DNA of 64,000 nt, from contig NZ_CP109485.1 in assembly GCF_035918235.1 (NCBI RefSeq), positions 2,418,001 through 2,482,000 on the forward strand, given 5' to 3'. A model generated the notes under the pieces. It made no database searches, was not told the DNA's origin, and worked only from the letters and a program-made list of their open reading frames with translations. Below, piece by piece: positions 23,958-32,583 of this stretch. Position 1 is the stretch's first letter; every line of letters starts with the position of its first letter. The DNA is from Streptomyces sp. NBC_01445. Lineage in GTDB: Bacteria; Actinomycetota; Actinomycetes; Streptomycetales; Streptomycetaceae. A program made the translations under genes and the position numbers.

Positions 23958-24090
23958 GTGTGATGGGGACTCAGTTTCGGGTAGTGAGTGTCCGCGTTGG
24001 TGGCTGGTGCAGGCTTGGTGTTGTCGTCGCTGTCGCCAGTGTGACCAGTGCAGGACGTGGTCGATGGGTGCCGGCTTTTGGGGGACAAGC
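23958..24090 (-). pseudogene. C-terminal relic of a transposase (IS701-like)
   Basis: The minus strand reads IDHVLHWSHWRQRRQHQACT. Streptomyces IS701/IS4-type transposases end with a similar H-V-L-x-W-S-x-W-R-R-R-H-Q-A-x-A segment. No DDE residues remain. The rest of the roughly 330 nt between the hydrolase and the ABC operon shows nothing else. Confidence 0.35.
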
Positions 24091-24202
24091 CTTAGGCCCA
24101 TCCCGTCAACCACTGCTGCCTGTGCATCACGGAGGTGATCCGAGAAGCCGGACTGGCCCGACAGGGAGGAACATCGTCCGATGGCCGAGCCCGGCGTGGC
24201 CG

Positions 24203-25060
24203 TCAACCGCCGCCTCCCGCCGACAGCGGATCGAGCTCCCTGCGCCGTCGGCTGATGGAGTCGGGGTCCCAGTCCGGCCGGGGGACGGACGCCAGCAGCA
24301 GCTGCGTGTACGGGTGTCCGGGGTCTGCGAGCAACTCCGCGACGGGGCGGTGTTCCATGGTGCGGCCCCGGTACAGGACGAGCGCCTCGTCGCACACGTA
24401 CCGCACGACGGCCAGGTCGTGACTGACGAAGACCAGGCCGATACCGGTGTCGCGGCGGATGTCCGACAGCAGGTTGAGCACCTGCGCCTGAACGGACACG
24501 TCGAGCGCCGACACCGCCTCGTCGAGTACAAGGACGGCGGGTTCGACCGCCAACGCCCTCGCGATGGCGGCTCGTTGACGCTGTCCGCCGGAGAGTCTGC
24601 GAGGCAGCGCCGCCGCCTCGCGATCACCGAGGCCGACCTGGGCGAGGAGTTCCCGCACCCGGGCGACCCGGGCCGTGGGGTCAGCGAGACCGTGCAGGCG
24701 CAGCACTCCGTCGAGGGTCGCGCCGATGCTGATCCGCCCGTCCAGCGAGAGGTAGGGGTCCTGGAAGACGATCTGCACCGCCTTGGCGCGGGCGAGGCGG
24801 GCCGCCCGGCCGCGTACGGTGGCGGCCAGGGGTTCGCCCTGGACGAGGATCTGTCCGGCGTCGGGGCGTTCGAGGCCGATCAGCATCCGGGCCGTTGTCG
24901 TCTTGCCGGAGCCCGACTCCCCCACGATGCCGAGAGCGCCGCCGGCCCGCAGCGAGAACGACAGGTCGTCGACGGCGACGACCTCCGTCTTACCCGTTCG
25001 GTAGGTCTTGCGCAGACCGCTGACCTGGAGCAGCGTGCGAGCATCAGTTCCGGTACTCAA
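24203..25060 (-). CDS. ABC transporter ATP-binding protein (OppF/DppF type)
   Basis: The 285-residue ATPase has Walker A GESGSGKTT, Q-loop VQIVFQDPYLSLD, signature RLSGGQRQR, Walker B VLVLDEAVSALD (the common S/T after E-P is A-V here) and H-loop FVSHDLAVV. It powers import through the two permeases encoded upstream. The start is TTG preceded by AGGGAGG, and it overlaps the previous ATPase gene's TGA by four bases (TTGA), indicating coupled translation. It is the last gene of the operon. The C-terminal extension after HPYTQLLLAS is shorter than in its partner and lacks the iron-sulfur-like cysteines. Confidence 0.93.
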   Translation of the reverse strand: MSTGTDARTLLQVSGLRKTYRTGKTEVVAVDDLSFSLRAGGALGIVGESGSGKTTTARMLIGLERPDAGQILVQGEPLAATVRGRAARLARAKAVQIVFQDPYLSLDGRISIGATLDGVLRLHGLADPTARVARVRELLAQVGLGDREAAALPRRLSGGQRQRAAIARALAVEPAVLVLDEAVSALDVSVQAQVLNLLSDIRRDTGIGLVFVSHDLAVVRYVCDEALVLYRGRTMEHRPVAELLADPGHPYTQLLLASVPRPDWDPDSISRRRRELDPLSAGGGG

Positions 25061-26061
25061 CTGCCCTCCCTTGCATGTGAGTTGGTCGCCGAAGTCGCCA
25101 GCTCGTCCGCGAGGTGGCAGGCGACCAGGGCCTCGCCGTTGCGCTCCAGCGGCGGCGGTGACTGGTCGCAGACACCGGGCCGGGCGAAGCGGCAACGGGC
25201 CGCGAACGAGCAGCCGGGCGCTGAGTCGAGCAGCCCCATCGGCGAGCCGGGAATCGGGGTGAGCCGGGCCGGCGGCCCCTCCGGCGCCTGAAGCGGTGGC
25301 GACGAGCCGAGCAGGCCTGCGGTGTACGGGTGTTGGGGCGTCGCGAAGAGCTCGGCGGTGGGCGCCGTCTCGACGATCCGGCCCGCGTACATCACGTAGA
25401 TCCGGTCGCAGGCGGCGGCCGCGAGTTCGATGTCATGCGTGATGAGGAGCATGCCCAGGCCGCGTTCGCGCTGCAGCCGCCCGAGGATGGCCATGATCTC
25501 GGCCTGTGTGGAGACGTCGAGCGCGGTGGTGGGTTCGTCGCACAGCAGCAGCCGGGGTTCTGCGGTGAGCGCCGAGGCGATCATGACGCGTTGCAGCATG
25601 CCGCCGGAGAGTTCGTGCGGGTACTGCCGCAGGTGCCGGGCGGGGTCGGGGAGGCCGACCGCGCCGAGCAGTTCGGCGGCGCGGGCGCGGGCGCGGTCTT
25701 TGGCCCAGCCGTGGCTGACGCGCAGCGACTCGGTGAGGAAGTCACCGATGCGGCGCACCGGGTTGATGCCCGCCCGGGGGTCCTGGAAGATCATCGTGGC
25801 TGTGCCGGTGCGGACAGCCCGTAGTTCCGCGGCGTCGGCCCCTACCAACTCCCTTCCATCGACTCTGACTTGACCTTTCACACTCGCCCCCGCCGGGAAC
25901 AGGCCCAGCGCGGAGCGGGCCGTGACCGACTTCCCGGAGCCGGACTCGCCGACCAGCGCGACGACTTCACCGGCGGACACCGTCAGGTCGATGCCGTCGA
26001 GGACAGGGCGGGCCATGCCGGGCAGGGTGATGCTCAGCTTCTCGTATTCAAGGAGTGCCAT
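25057..26061 (-). CDS. ABC transporter ATP-binding protein (OppD/DppD type)
   Basis: The 334-residue ATPase contains Walker A GESGSGKS, FQDPRAGINP, signature ELSGGMLQR, Walker B LLLCDEPTTALD and the H-loop ITHDIELAA. Its tail has the oligopeptide-ATPase C-terminal domain with GCSFAARCRFARPGVCDQSPP, the cysteine-rich motif typical of OppD/DppD. It works as the heterodimer partner of the OppF-type protein. ATG overlaps the preceding permease stop (TGATG) and is preceded by an AG-rich site. Confidence 0.94.
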   Translation of the reverse strand: MALLEYEKLSITLPGMARPVLDGIDLTVSAGEVVALVGESGSGKSVTARSALGLFPAGASVKGQVRVDGRELVGADAAELRAVRTGTATMIFQDPRAGINPVRRIGDFLTESLRVSHGWAKDRARARAAELLGAVGLPDPARHLRQYPHELSGGMLQRVMIASALTAEPRLLLCDEPTTALDVSTQAEIMAILGRLQRERGLGMLLITHDIELAAAACDRIYVMYAGRIVETAPTAELFATPQHPYTAGLLGSSPPLQAPEGPPARLTPIPGSPMGLLDSAPGCSFAARCRFARPGVCDQSPPPLERNGEALVACHLADELATSATNSHAREGS

Positions 26062-26924
26062 CAGGATTCCCTCCCCGCGAGCCGGTCGCCGAAGTTCTCC
26101 CCGACGACGTTGAAGGCGACGACCACGACCACCACGGCGACCGCGGGCACGACCGCGGACAGCGGCCGGCCTTGCAGTACGGCGGCCTGCGACTGGTTGA
26201 TCATGGCTCCCCAGTCGGGGGTCGGCGGCTGGACGCCGAGGCCGAGGAAGGACAGCGCGGCGAGGTCGAGCAGCGCGTAGCCGAAGTTGACGGTGGACTG
26301 GGCGAGCACGGTCGGGCCGATGTTGGGCAGCAGCCTGCGGACCGCGACGTACAGCGGGGAGTGTCCTTGTACGCGGTAGGCCGCGATGTACGGTCTGGCC
26401 TGTTCCTGGAGCGCGAGGCCGCGTACCAGTCGTGCGGTGTACGGCATGTAGGCCACGGACATGGCGATCACCGGGGCCGTCATGCCTTTGCCGAAGACCG
26501 CCACCGCGAGGATCGCGACGAGGAGGGCCGGGAAGGCGAAGATGACGTCGAGCAGCCGTCCGACGACCGTGTCGATCCAGCCGCCGCGCCACGCCGAGAA
26601 CAGGCCCACCGCGATCCCGGTCACCGTCGAGAACAGGACCACCAGCATCGGTCCGACCAGGCTCGTCCGGCTGCCTTCGATCAGGGCGGAGAAGGTGTCG
26701 TGGCCGCCCTGGTCGGTACCCAGCCAGTGGTCGGTGCTCGGGCCGACGAGGCCCGCGCCCAGTTCTCCGTACGTCGGGTCCTGCGGCGCGAGCCACGGCG
26801 CGAACACCGAGACGAGGACGAAGAGGACGAGAAGTCCCAGGCACAGGTTCTGGAGCCAACCACCGCCCAGGGAACGCAACTTGGCGACCGGGCCGCGCAG
26901 CACTCCTGCCACCGGGGCGCTCAT
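26061..26924 (-). CDS. ABC transporter permease (OppC/DppC type)
   Basis: The 287-residue permease has an N-terminal helix (LCLGLLVLFVLVSVFAPWLA), the family motif HWLGTDQGGHDTFSALIEGS, and five further helices with the EAA loop VQGHSPLYVAVRRLLPNIGP. C-terminal helices are SFLGLGVQPPTPDWGAMI and VVPAVAVVVVVVAFNVVGEN. It forms the channel with the OppB-type permease encoded before it; start and stop overlap the neighbours (ATGA), so the operon is translationally coupled. Confidence 0.94.
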   Translation of the reverse strand: MSAPVAGVLRGPVAKLRSLGGGWLQNLCLGLLVLFVLVSVFAPWLAPQDPTYGELGAGLVGPSTDHWLGTDQGGHDTFSALIEGSRTSLVGPMLVVLFSTVTGIAVGLFSAWRGGWIDTVVGRLLDVIFAFPALLVAILAVAVFGKGMTAPVIAMSVAYMPYTARLVRGLALQEQARPYIAAYRVQGHSPLYVAVRRLLPNIGPTVLAQSTVNFGYALLDLAALSFLGLGVQPPTPDWGAMINQSQAAVLQGRPLSAVVPAVAVVVVVVAFNVVGENFGDRLAGRES

Positions 26925-27889
26925 CGTGCGCTCCCCGCTGCCGCCACCCGCGGATCGATCAGCGGATGCACCAGGTCGACCAGGAAGTTGACCACGACGA
27001 ACGCGGCCACCACGAGCAGCACGATCGCTTGCACCACCTGGAAGTCCATCTGGTTGACCGACGTCACCAGCAGCGATCCCACGCCCGACATGCCGAACGC
27101 GGTCTCCACGATGGAGGTGCTCACCAGCATGCCGGAGATGAGGAGTGCGGAGACGGTGACGATCGGGCCGAGGGCGTTGCGCAGCACATGGCGGCGGATG
27201 ACCGTCCACCGCGGGGTGCCGCGGCTCACCGCGACCTCGACGTGCTCGCGGCCCATCTCCTCCAGCATCGACGAGCGGGTCACCCGCGTGACCATCGCCA
27301 TGAATGTGACCGACAGGGCGATCGCCGGGAGCACGACGTGGTGCAGCCGGTCGAGGACGCCCGTGCCGTTGCCGATGGTCGGGAACCAGCCCAGCTTCAC
27401 GCCGAACAGCGAGCGCAGCAGCAGCGCGGCGACGAATGCCGGGGCAGCGGCCCCGACCGTCACCAGGAGCATCAGCACGGAGTCGGTGCGCGAGCCGCGG
27501 CGCAGCGCGCCGATCATGCCCGCCGCGACGCCGACCACTGCGATCAGCAGGGCCGAGGCCGCGATCAGCAGCATCGTGGCCGGAAGCCGCGACCAGATGA
27601 CCGAGCTGACGTCCTGGTGGAAGACGTAGGAGCGGCCGAAGTCGCCGTGCAGCACGCCGCTCAGCCAGTCCCAGTACCGGACGAGGAACGGCTCGTCGAA
27701 GCCGTACCGGTGGCGGATCTGGGCGAGTTCCTCGGGGCCGGCGCTGCGGCCGCGCACCAGGAAGCTCGCCGGGTCGCCGGGCGCCAGGTACAGCGAGGAG
27801 AACACCAGGAACGAGGTGACCAGCAAGGTCGCCGCCATCCCGGCCAGTCGGTGCGCGACTCCGAGCGCCCGCGTGGTCGTACGGCTCAC
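26921..27889 (-). CDS. ABC transporter permease (OppB/DppB type)
   Basis: The 322-residue permease opens with AGMAATLLVTSFLVFSSLYL and carries the family signature APGDPASFL. It has the YGFDEPFLVRYWDWLSGVLH loop before the second helix, the EAA-type loop AVSRGTPRWTVIRRHVLRNA, and a final helix VVAAFVVVNFLVDLVHPLID followed by DPRV. GTG start overlaps the stop of the binding-protein gene (GTGA). The substrate is probably a peptide, opine or similar polar molecule. Confidence 0.94.
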   Translation of the reverse strand: MSRTTTRALGVAHRLAGMAATLLVTSFLVFSSLYLAPGDPASFLVRGRSAGPEELAQIRHRYGFDEPFLVRYWDWLSGVLHGDFGRSYVFHQDVSSVIWSRLPATMLLIAASALLIAVVGVAAGMIGALRRGSRTDSVLMLLVTVGAAAPAFVAALLLRSLFGVKLGWFPTIGNGTGVLDRLHHVVLPAIALSVTFMAMVTRVTRSSMLEEMGREHVEVAVSRGTPRWTVIRRHVLRNALGPIVTVSALLISGMLVSTSIVETAFGMSGVGSLLVTSVNQMDFQVVQAIVLLVVAAFVVVNFLVDLVHPLIDPRVAAAGSAR

Positions 27890-29580
27890 TTCTTGGCCCC
27901 GATCTCGGCCGCCCACGGGTAGTAGAGGTAGGCGACGGACGGCTGCACGCCGGTGATGCGGTTGCCGAGGAACACGCTCGTGGGCTGCGTGTACAGGGGC
28001 AGCCAGGGGAGCTCGCGCAGGGCGATCTTCTGCGCCTTCGCGCTGGCCTGGGCGCGTGCGGCCGGGTCATAGGTGCCGGCGGCGTCCTCGACCGCCTTGT
28101 CGAACTCCGCGTCCGACCAGCCGCCATAGTTGGTGAACATGCCGGTCTCCAGGGAGCCGTACACATCCAGCGGATCGGTGGTCGAGGTGTACCAGAACGT
28201 CAGGAAGAGGTCGATGCCCTTGCGGGCGGCGGCGTCGGTGAAGAGCGTCGAGTACTTCTCCGGGGAGAGCGTCTCGATCTTGGGGTCGAGGCCGATGGCC
28301 TTGGCGGCCTGCTCGACGGCCTGCGCGATGATCGTCGTCTGCGAGTCGAGCGGGCTGGTCGCGATGACGATCCGCTGCCCCTTCACGCCGGCCTTCTCCG
28401 CGATGGTCTTGGCCTTGGCCGGGTCGTACGGGTAGTGCGGTACGTCCTTGATGATGGCCCTGCGGCTCGCGGCGGGCGCCTGGTTCCACATGTTGTCGGT
28501 GACCAGGGAGTCGGTGACCTCTCCGACCCCGCCCGCGCCGGCCTTGACGATGCCCTTGCGGTCGATGGCCATGAGCAGGGCCTTGCGCACCTCGGTGTCG
28601 CCGAGAGGGCCCTTGAGGTTGCTGACGATCTCTTCGGCGACGGTGCTGTTGACGCCGTAGTAGAGCTTGCCCGCGGTGGACTTTCCGAGCTGGTCGTAGG
28701 CGTCGGCGGGGACCATCCAGCCGCCGTCCACCTCACCGCTCTGGAAGGCGTTGACGCGGGTCGTCGGGTCGCTCAGGAACACGAACTTGACCTGGCCCGC
28801 CTTGGCCTTCAACTTGCTGTTCCAGTACCCGTCGAACTTCTTCAGGGTGAGCGACTGCCCCGACGCCCAGGTCCCGAACGCGAACGGGCCCGTGCAGTTC
28901 ACGCCGCCCTTGGGGCTGCCGTAGTCCTTGCCCGCCTTGGCGAGGGTCTTCGCCGCCTCGATGGTTCCTGAACTGGTGGCCATCTCCTGGTTGAAGACCG
29001 CGTCCGGCTTCTTCAGCTTGACGGTGACTTCCAGCGGCCCCGTCTCGTCGATCGACTTCACGTTGCGGAACGTGTTCTCCCAGGCGCTGCCCACGGCGGG
29101 GTCCATGTGGCGACGCAGCGAGGCGACGACATCGTGCGCGGTGAGCACCGTCCCGTCGTGGAAGTGCACGTCGGGACGGATCTTGTAGACCCAGGTCGTG
29201 GGCGTCGGATTGCTGTACGAGGACGCCAGGTTCGGCGACGTCGTCAGGTCCGGGTTCCAGCGCAGCAGGCTCTCGCAGACGTTGGCGAGGATCTGGTTCG
29301 GCGGGTAGTCGTACGCGTAGGCGTAGTCGAGCGAGGACGGCTCGGCGTAGATCGACCAGGTGAAGGAGCCGATGTCGCCCGCGGCGGCGGGCGTCTGCTT
29401 CGTGAGCTTGTACGCGGTGCCGACGCCGGCGCCGTTGTCCGGGTGCGCTGTGCCACTGCACGCACTGGCGACGAGCAGGGCGCTCGCCGCGAGAAGAGTC
29501 CCCGCGGTGCGCCGCACCGCCCGTGTCCGTATCGGTCGTCTCCGTATCAGCCGTCTCGATCCTGCGCTGTCTGAGGGCAT
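27886..29580 (-). CDS. Extracellular solute-binding lipoprotein, family 5
   Basis: The 564-residue lipoprotein has a twin-basic signal region and the lipobox LLVASAC with the modified Cys at residue 41, so it is anchored outside the membrane. The family-5 core includes PPNQILANVCESLLRWNPDL, TTWVYKIRPDVHFHDGTVLT, VNCTGPFAFGTWASG and the C-terminal PWLPLYTQPTSVFLGNRITG. It captures the substrate and delivers it to the two permeases encoded immediately downstream. GGAG precedes the ATG by 7 nt. The amidohydrolase gene precedes it by 52 nt on the same strand. Confidence 0.94.
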   Translation of the reverse strand: MPSDSAGSRRLIRRRPIRTRAVRRTAGTLLAASALLVASACSGTAHPDNGAGVGTAYKLTKQTPAAAGDIGSFTWSIYAEPSSLDYAYAYDYPPNQILANVCESLLRWNPDLTTSPNLASSYSNPTPTTWVYKIRPDVHFHDGTVLTAHDVVASLRRHMDPAVGSAWENTFRNVKSIDETGPLEVTVKLKKPDAVFNQEMATSSGTIEAAKTLAKAGKDYGSPKGGVNCTGPFAFGTWASGQSLTLKKFDGYWNSKLKAKAGQVKFVFLSDPTTRVNAFQSGEVDGGWMVPADAYDQLGKSTAGKLYYGVNSTVAEEIVSNLKGPLGDTEVRKALLMAIDRKGIVKAGAGGVGEVTDSLVTDNMWNQAPAASRRAIIKDVPHYPYDPAKAKTIAEKAGVKGQRIVIATSPLDSQTTIIAQAVEQAAKAIGLDPKIETLSPEKYSTLFTDAAARKGIDLFLTFWYTSTTDPLDVYGSLETGMFTNYGGWSDAEFDKAVEDAAGTYDPAARAQASAKAQKIALRELPWLPLYTQPTSVFLGNRITGVQPSVAYLYYPWAAEIGAKK

Positions 29581-29632
29581 CGCCTGTCTCCGTCCGGGTG
29601 GGCTCGATGAAGTGCCTGAGGGGTTACGTGCG

Positions 29633-31306
29633 TCAGTCGTGCGCGGTGAAGACGGGTTGGCCTTCGACATAGGTCCGGCGCACCCGGACGTCGGCGATCT
29701 CCTCGGTGGGCCGCGTGAACGGGTCACGGTCCAGGACGACGAGATCCGCGTACTTGCCCTCCTCGACCGTGCCGGTCACGTCGTCGAGGTGGTTCACCCA
29801 GGCGGTGCCCGCGGTGTACGCGGCGAGCGCCTCGGCCAGGCTCAGGGCCTGCTCGGGATGGAACGGCGGGTACGTCGCGCCCTCGGGAAGCTCCGCGGCG
29901 GGGGCGGCACGGTTGACCGCGACGTGGATGCCCCACAGCGGGTTGGGGCTGCTCACCGACCAGTCGCTGCCCGCGACGAGGCGGGCCCCGGCTCGGCTCA
30001 AGTCCCCGAACGGGTACTGCTGTGCGGCCCGTTCGGCGCCCAGGAACGGGATCGTCAGCTCGTCCATCTGCGGTTCATGCGCGGCCCACAGCGCCTGGAT
30101 GTTCGCGGCGACACCCAGCTCCGCGAAGCGCGCGATGTCGTCGGGGTGGACGACCTGGAGGTGCGCCATGTGGTGGCGGTGGTCGTTGGCACCGTTGGCT
30201 GCGCGGGCCGCACCGAGCGCGTCGAGGGCCTCGCGTACGGCACGGTCGCCCAGCGCGTGGAAGTGGACCTGGAAGCCGGAGCGGTCGAGCGCGCACACCG
30301 CCTCGCGCAGCAGCCCGGGCTCGACAAAACTCAGGCCGGAGTTGCCCGTCGGGCAGCCACAGCCGTCGAGATACGGCTCCAGCATCCCGGCGGTGAAGTT
30401 CTCCGCGACGCCGTCCTGCATGATCTTGACGCTGGTGGCGCGGAACCGGCCGGCCTGCCCGATCCGGCGGCGCTCCTCCAGCTCGGGAATCTGGTCCAGT
30501 CCGCGCTCACGGTCCCACCACAGGGCTCCGACGACCCGGGCGAGCAGGGCGCCCTCACGAGCCGCGCGCAGATACACGGGCAGGTTGTCCGGATAGCCGT
30601 GGAAGGAGCCGATCATGGCGTCCTGCCACCCGGTCACCCCGAGGGAGAACAGGTAGTCCTGCGCGGCGAGCAGCCCGGCGTACGTCTCCTCCTCGGTCGC
30701 GACCGGAACATGACGGGCCACCAGCTCCACTGCGCCCTCGTGCAGGGTGCCGGCCGGGGTGCCGTCCGCCTCCCGCTCGATCCGGCCGTCCGCCGGGTCG
30801 GGGGTGTCGCGGTCGACCCCGGCGAGCTCCAGCGCGCGGGAGTTGACCCAGGCACCGTGGCCGTCGCGGTTGGTGAGCAGCACGGGCCGGTCCGGCACCA
30901 CCACGTCGAGCATGCCGCGCGTCGGCGTACCACCGGGGAAGCTGTCCATCGACCAGCCGCCACCACGGATCCAGACCGCGTCCGGGTGCTCCTTGGCGTA
31001 CTGGGCGACGACCGCAAGACAGCCCTCTGCGGTGAACTCCTCGCTCTGGTCGCAGCCGAGCATCTGGGTCCCGCCCATCACAGGGTGGACATGCGAGTCC
31101 TGGAACCCGGGGACGAGCAGCCCGCCCTCCAGGTCGACGACCTCCGTTCCTGCCCCGGCCAGCGCGCGCACCGTACCCGCGTCGGCGACAGCGACGATCC
31201 GGCCGCCCGCGACGGCGACGGCGGCGTCCACCGGGAGGAGGCCCGTGCCGGTGAAGACCCGGCCCCCTACGAAGACGGTGTCGGCCCGTCGGGTGCTGTG
31301 CGCCAT
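29633..31306 (-). CDS. Amidohydrolase (YtcJ-like, amidohydrolase_3)
   Basis: The 557-residue metal-dependent hydrolase has PGFQDSHVHPVMGGTQML with the first metal-binding H-x-H. It also has HFHALGDRAVREALDAL and NDHRHHMAHLQVVHPDD with further metal ligands, the C-terminal catalytic Asp in LVAGSDWSVSSPNPLWGI, and the ending YADLVVLDRDPFTRP typical of this subfamily. Related enzymes cleave N-acyl or cyclic amide bonds. GGAGG stands 8 nt before the ATG. As first gene of the ABC operon it probably degrades the imported compound or a product of it; the substrate is unknown. Confidence 0.9.
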   Translation of the reverse strand: MAHSTRRADTVFVGGRVFTGTGLLPVDAAVAVAGGRIVAVADAGTVRALAGAGTEVVDLEGGLLVPGFQDSHVHPVMGGTQMLGCDQSEEFTAEGCLAVVAQYAKEHPDAVWIRGGGWSMDSFPGGTPTRGMLDVVVPDRPVLLTNRDGHGAWVNSRALELAGVDRDTPDPADGRIEREADGTPAGTLHEGAVELVARHVPVATEEETYAGLLAAQDYLFSLGVTGWQDAMIGSFHGYPDNLPVYLRAAREGALLARVVGALWWDRERGLDQIPELEERRRIGQAGRFRATSVKIMQDGVAENFTAGMLEPYLDGCGCPTGNSGLSFVEPGLLREAVCALDRSGFQVHFHALGDRAVREALDALGAARAANGANDHRHHMAHLQVVHPDDIARFAELGVAANIQALWAAHEPQMDELTIPFLGAERAAQQYPFGDLSRAGARLVAGSDWSVSSPNPLWGIHVAVNRAAPAAELPEGATYPPFHPEQALSLAEALAAYTAGTAWVNHLDDVTGTVEEGKYADLVVLDRDPFTRPTEEIADVRVRRTYVEGQPVFTAHD

Positions 31307-31371
31307 CAACTCAACCTCCAGCTCGGCGGATTGACCCGCCCGGCGTGTTCGTTGAGGAGGAGTGAACGGCA

Positions 31372-31400
31372 GCGCAACAGCGCTGTCAACAGCATTGCGC
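31372..31400. promoter_or_regulatory. Inverted repeat between amidohydrolase operon and TetR gene
   Basis: Outer arms GCGCAA / TTGCGC flank CAGCGCTG and a second ACAGC copy, giving an interrupted palindrome midway between the two divergent starts. It is the best candidate for the TetR operator. Seen directly; binding inferred. Confidence 0.5.
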
Positions 31401-31419
31401 TCTCTGGACAGAGGATCGC

Positions 31420-31425
31420 TACACT
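31420..31425 (+). promoter_or_regulatory. -10 hexamer of the TetR gene, apparently leaderless
   Basis: TACACT ends 9 nt before the TetR ATG and no ribosome site lies between them, so transcription would begin at or next to the start codon. Confidence 0.45.
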
Positions 31426-31434
31426 GGCCGCACC

Positions 31435-32202
31435 ATGCCGAAGTCACCCGCCGCCACGGCGAAGTCGCCGGCCACCACGGCCCGAAGCAGCAAACGCGCA
31501 GGCAGTCAGCTCACGCCCGACGCGATCATCGACGCGAGCCTGCGCATCGCCGCCCGCGGAAGCAAGGACGCCTTCACCGTCCGGCGCCTGGGCGAAGAGC
31601 TCGGCGCGGACCCGACCGCGATCTACCGGCACTTCCGCGACAAGGACGAGCTGCTGCTGTCGGTCGCCGACCGCACGCTCGGCGAGGCGCTCGACGCCAT
31701 CCCCGAGGGGCTCGACTGGAAGGGCCGCATCCGGGCACTCGCCGACGCCTCCCTCGCCGTGGCCCTCAAGTACCCGGTGGTGGGCTCGGCCATGGCGAGC
31801 CGGACCACGCGCCGGTCCAACGAGTTCCGGGTCGTCGAACTCATCCTCGGCGCCGTCCGGGAGGCCGGCCTGGAGGGCGCCGAGGCGGCGGTCCACTACC
31901 GAATGATCGGGGACACACTCCTCGCGTACGTGGGGCAACAGGCCGCGTTCCTACTGTTCGACGCAGACGCCCGCGCAGCCGACGACTCCGCATGGAGCCG
32001 CGAGTACCGGCTGGTCGACCCGAAGCACTTCCCGAACATCACCCGCCTCAGCGGCGAACTCGCCGAGGTGGCGGACGACCAGATCTTCGACGCCACGGTC
32101 GCCGCCCTGATCTCGGCCATCGAACTGCGCGCCAAGGCCCTGCGGGAGTCCCAGGCGTTGCCGCCACATGTCACGCCGGCATCAGCCGCGAGGCGAGGAT
32201 GA
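31435..32202 (+). CDS. TetR-family transcriptional regulator
   Basis: The 255-residue regulator has a charged N-terminal tail rich in Ala, Lys and Ser. The TetR HTH follows (IIDASLRIAARGSKDAFTVR, LGEELGADPTAIYRHFRDKD), then a long ligand domain with ALKYPVVGSAMASRTTRRSN and IGDTLLAYVGQQAAFLL. It is divergent from the amidohydrolase-ABC operon, with an interrupted palindrome between, and is probably its repressor. The start has no Shine-Dalgarno sequence and lies just after a TACACT box, suggesting a leaderless message. Confidence 0.93.
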   Translation: MPKSPAATAKSPATTARSSKRAGSQLTPDAIIDASLRIAARGSKDAFTVRRLGEELGADPTAIYRHFRDKDELLLSVADRTLGEALDAIPEGLDWKGRIRALADASLAVALKYPVVGSAMASRTTRRSNEFRVVELILGAVREAGLEGAEAAVHYRMIGDTLLAYVGQQAAFLLFDADARAADDSAWSREYRLVDPKHFPNITRLSGELAEVADDQIFDATVAALISAIELRAKALRESQALPPHVTPASAARRG

Positions 32203-32243
32203 CAGCGGCCTGGTAGGACTCGGCGATCCCGCCGTCGCGGGCA

Positions 32244-32407
32244 GTGCGGGTGCCGAATAACCATCCACCCAGGTCGCGGCCTCGGTCGCCGGTCTCCCGC
32301 GCTCCACCCAACAGCCTGTCCCGCTCGAAAACACGATTCGGGACCTTGTCCCGCGCGGAAATACGATTCTAGGTCTGTGCGGGTGCCGATAAATCATCCG
32401 CCCAGGT
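32244..32407 (+). repeat. Nested repeats A-B-B'-A' before a transposase relic
   Basis: A 31-nt unit beginning GTGCGGGTGCCGA occurs at 32244-32274 and 32377-32407 (27/31 identical). Between them a 30-nt unit containing TGTCCCGC and ACGATTC is repeated in tandem at 32315-32344 and 32345-32374. All copies are direct. They end exactly where the transposase-like sequence region begins. Confidence 0.6.
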
Positions 32408-32583
32408 GACGGTCTTGATCCCCGATCTCTGGCTGTGCCCGCCGATCACCCCGCTGTCTTCACGTGGACAGCAACGGGGCGGCATCATGATCTGTCGTGC
32501 TGCTGCGCCTGGCCTTGCGCCTGCCGAAAATGTCATCCATACAGCTCAGGAGCGTCTTCGACAGTGCGGCAGGATAGGCACTC

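Noticed and set aside
26055..27629. A 524-codon plus-strand frame opposite the two ABC permeases
   Set aside because: Low-complexity Arg/Gly/Pro translation, no start signal, fully antisense to recognised permeases.
29360..31906. An 848-codon plus-strand frame opposite the amidohydrolase and binding-protein genes
   Set aside because: The minus-strand genes have clear family motifs; this frame is an artefact of GC-rich codon bias and has no domain similarity.
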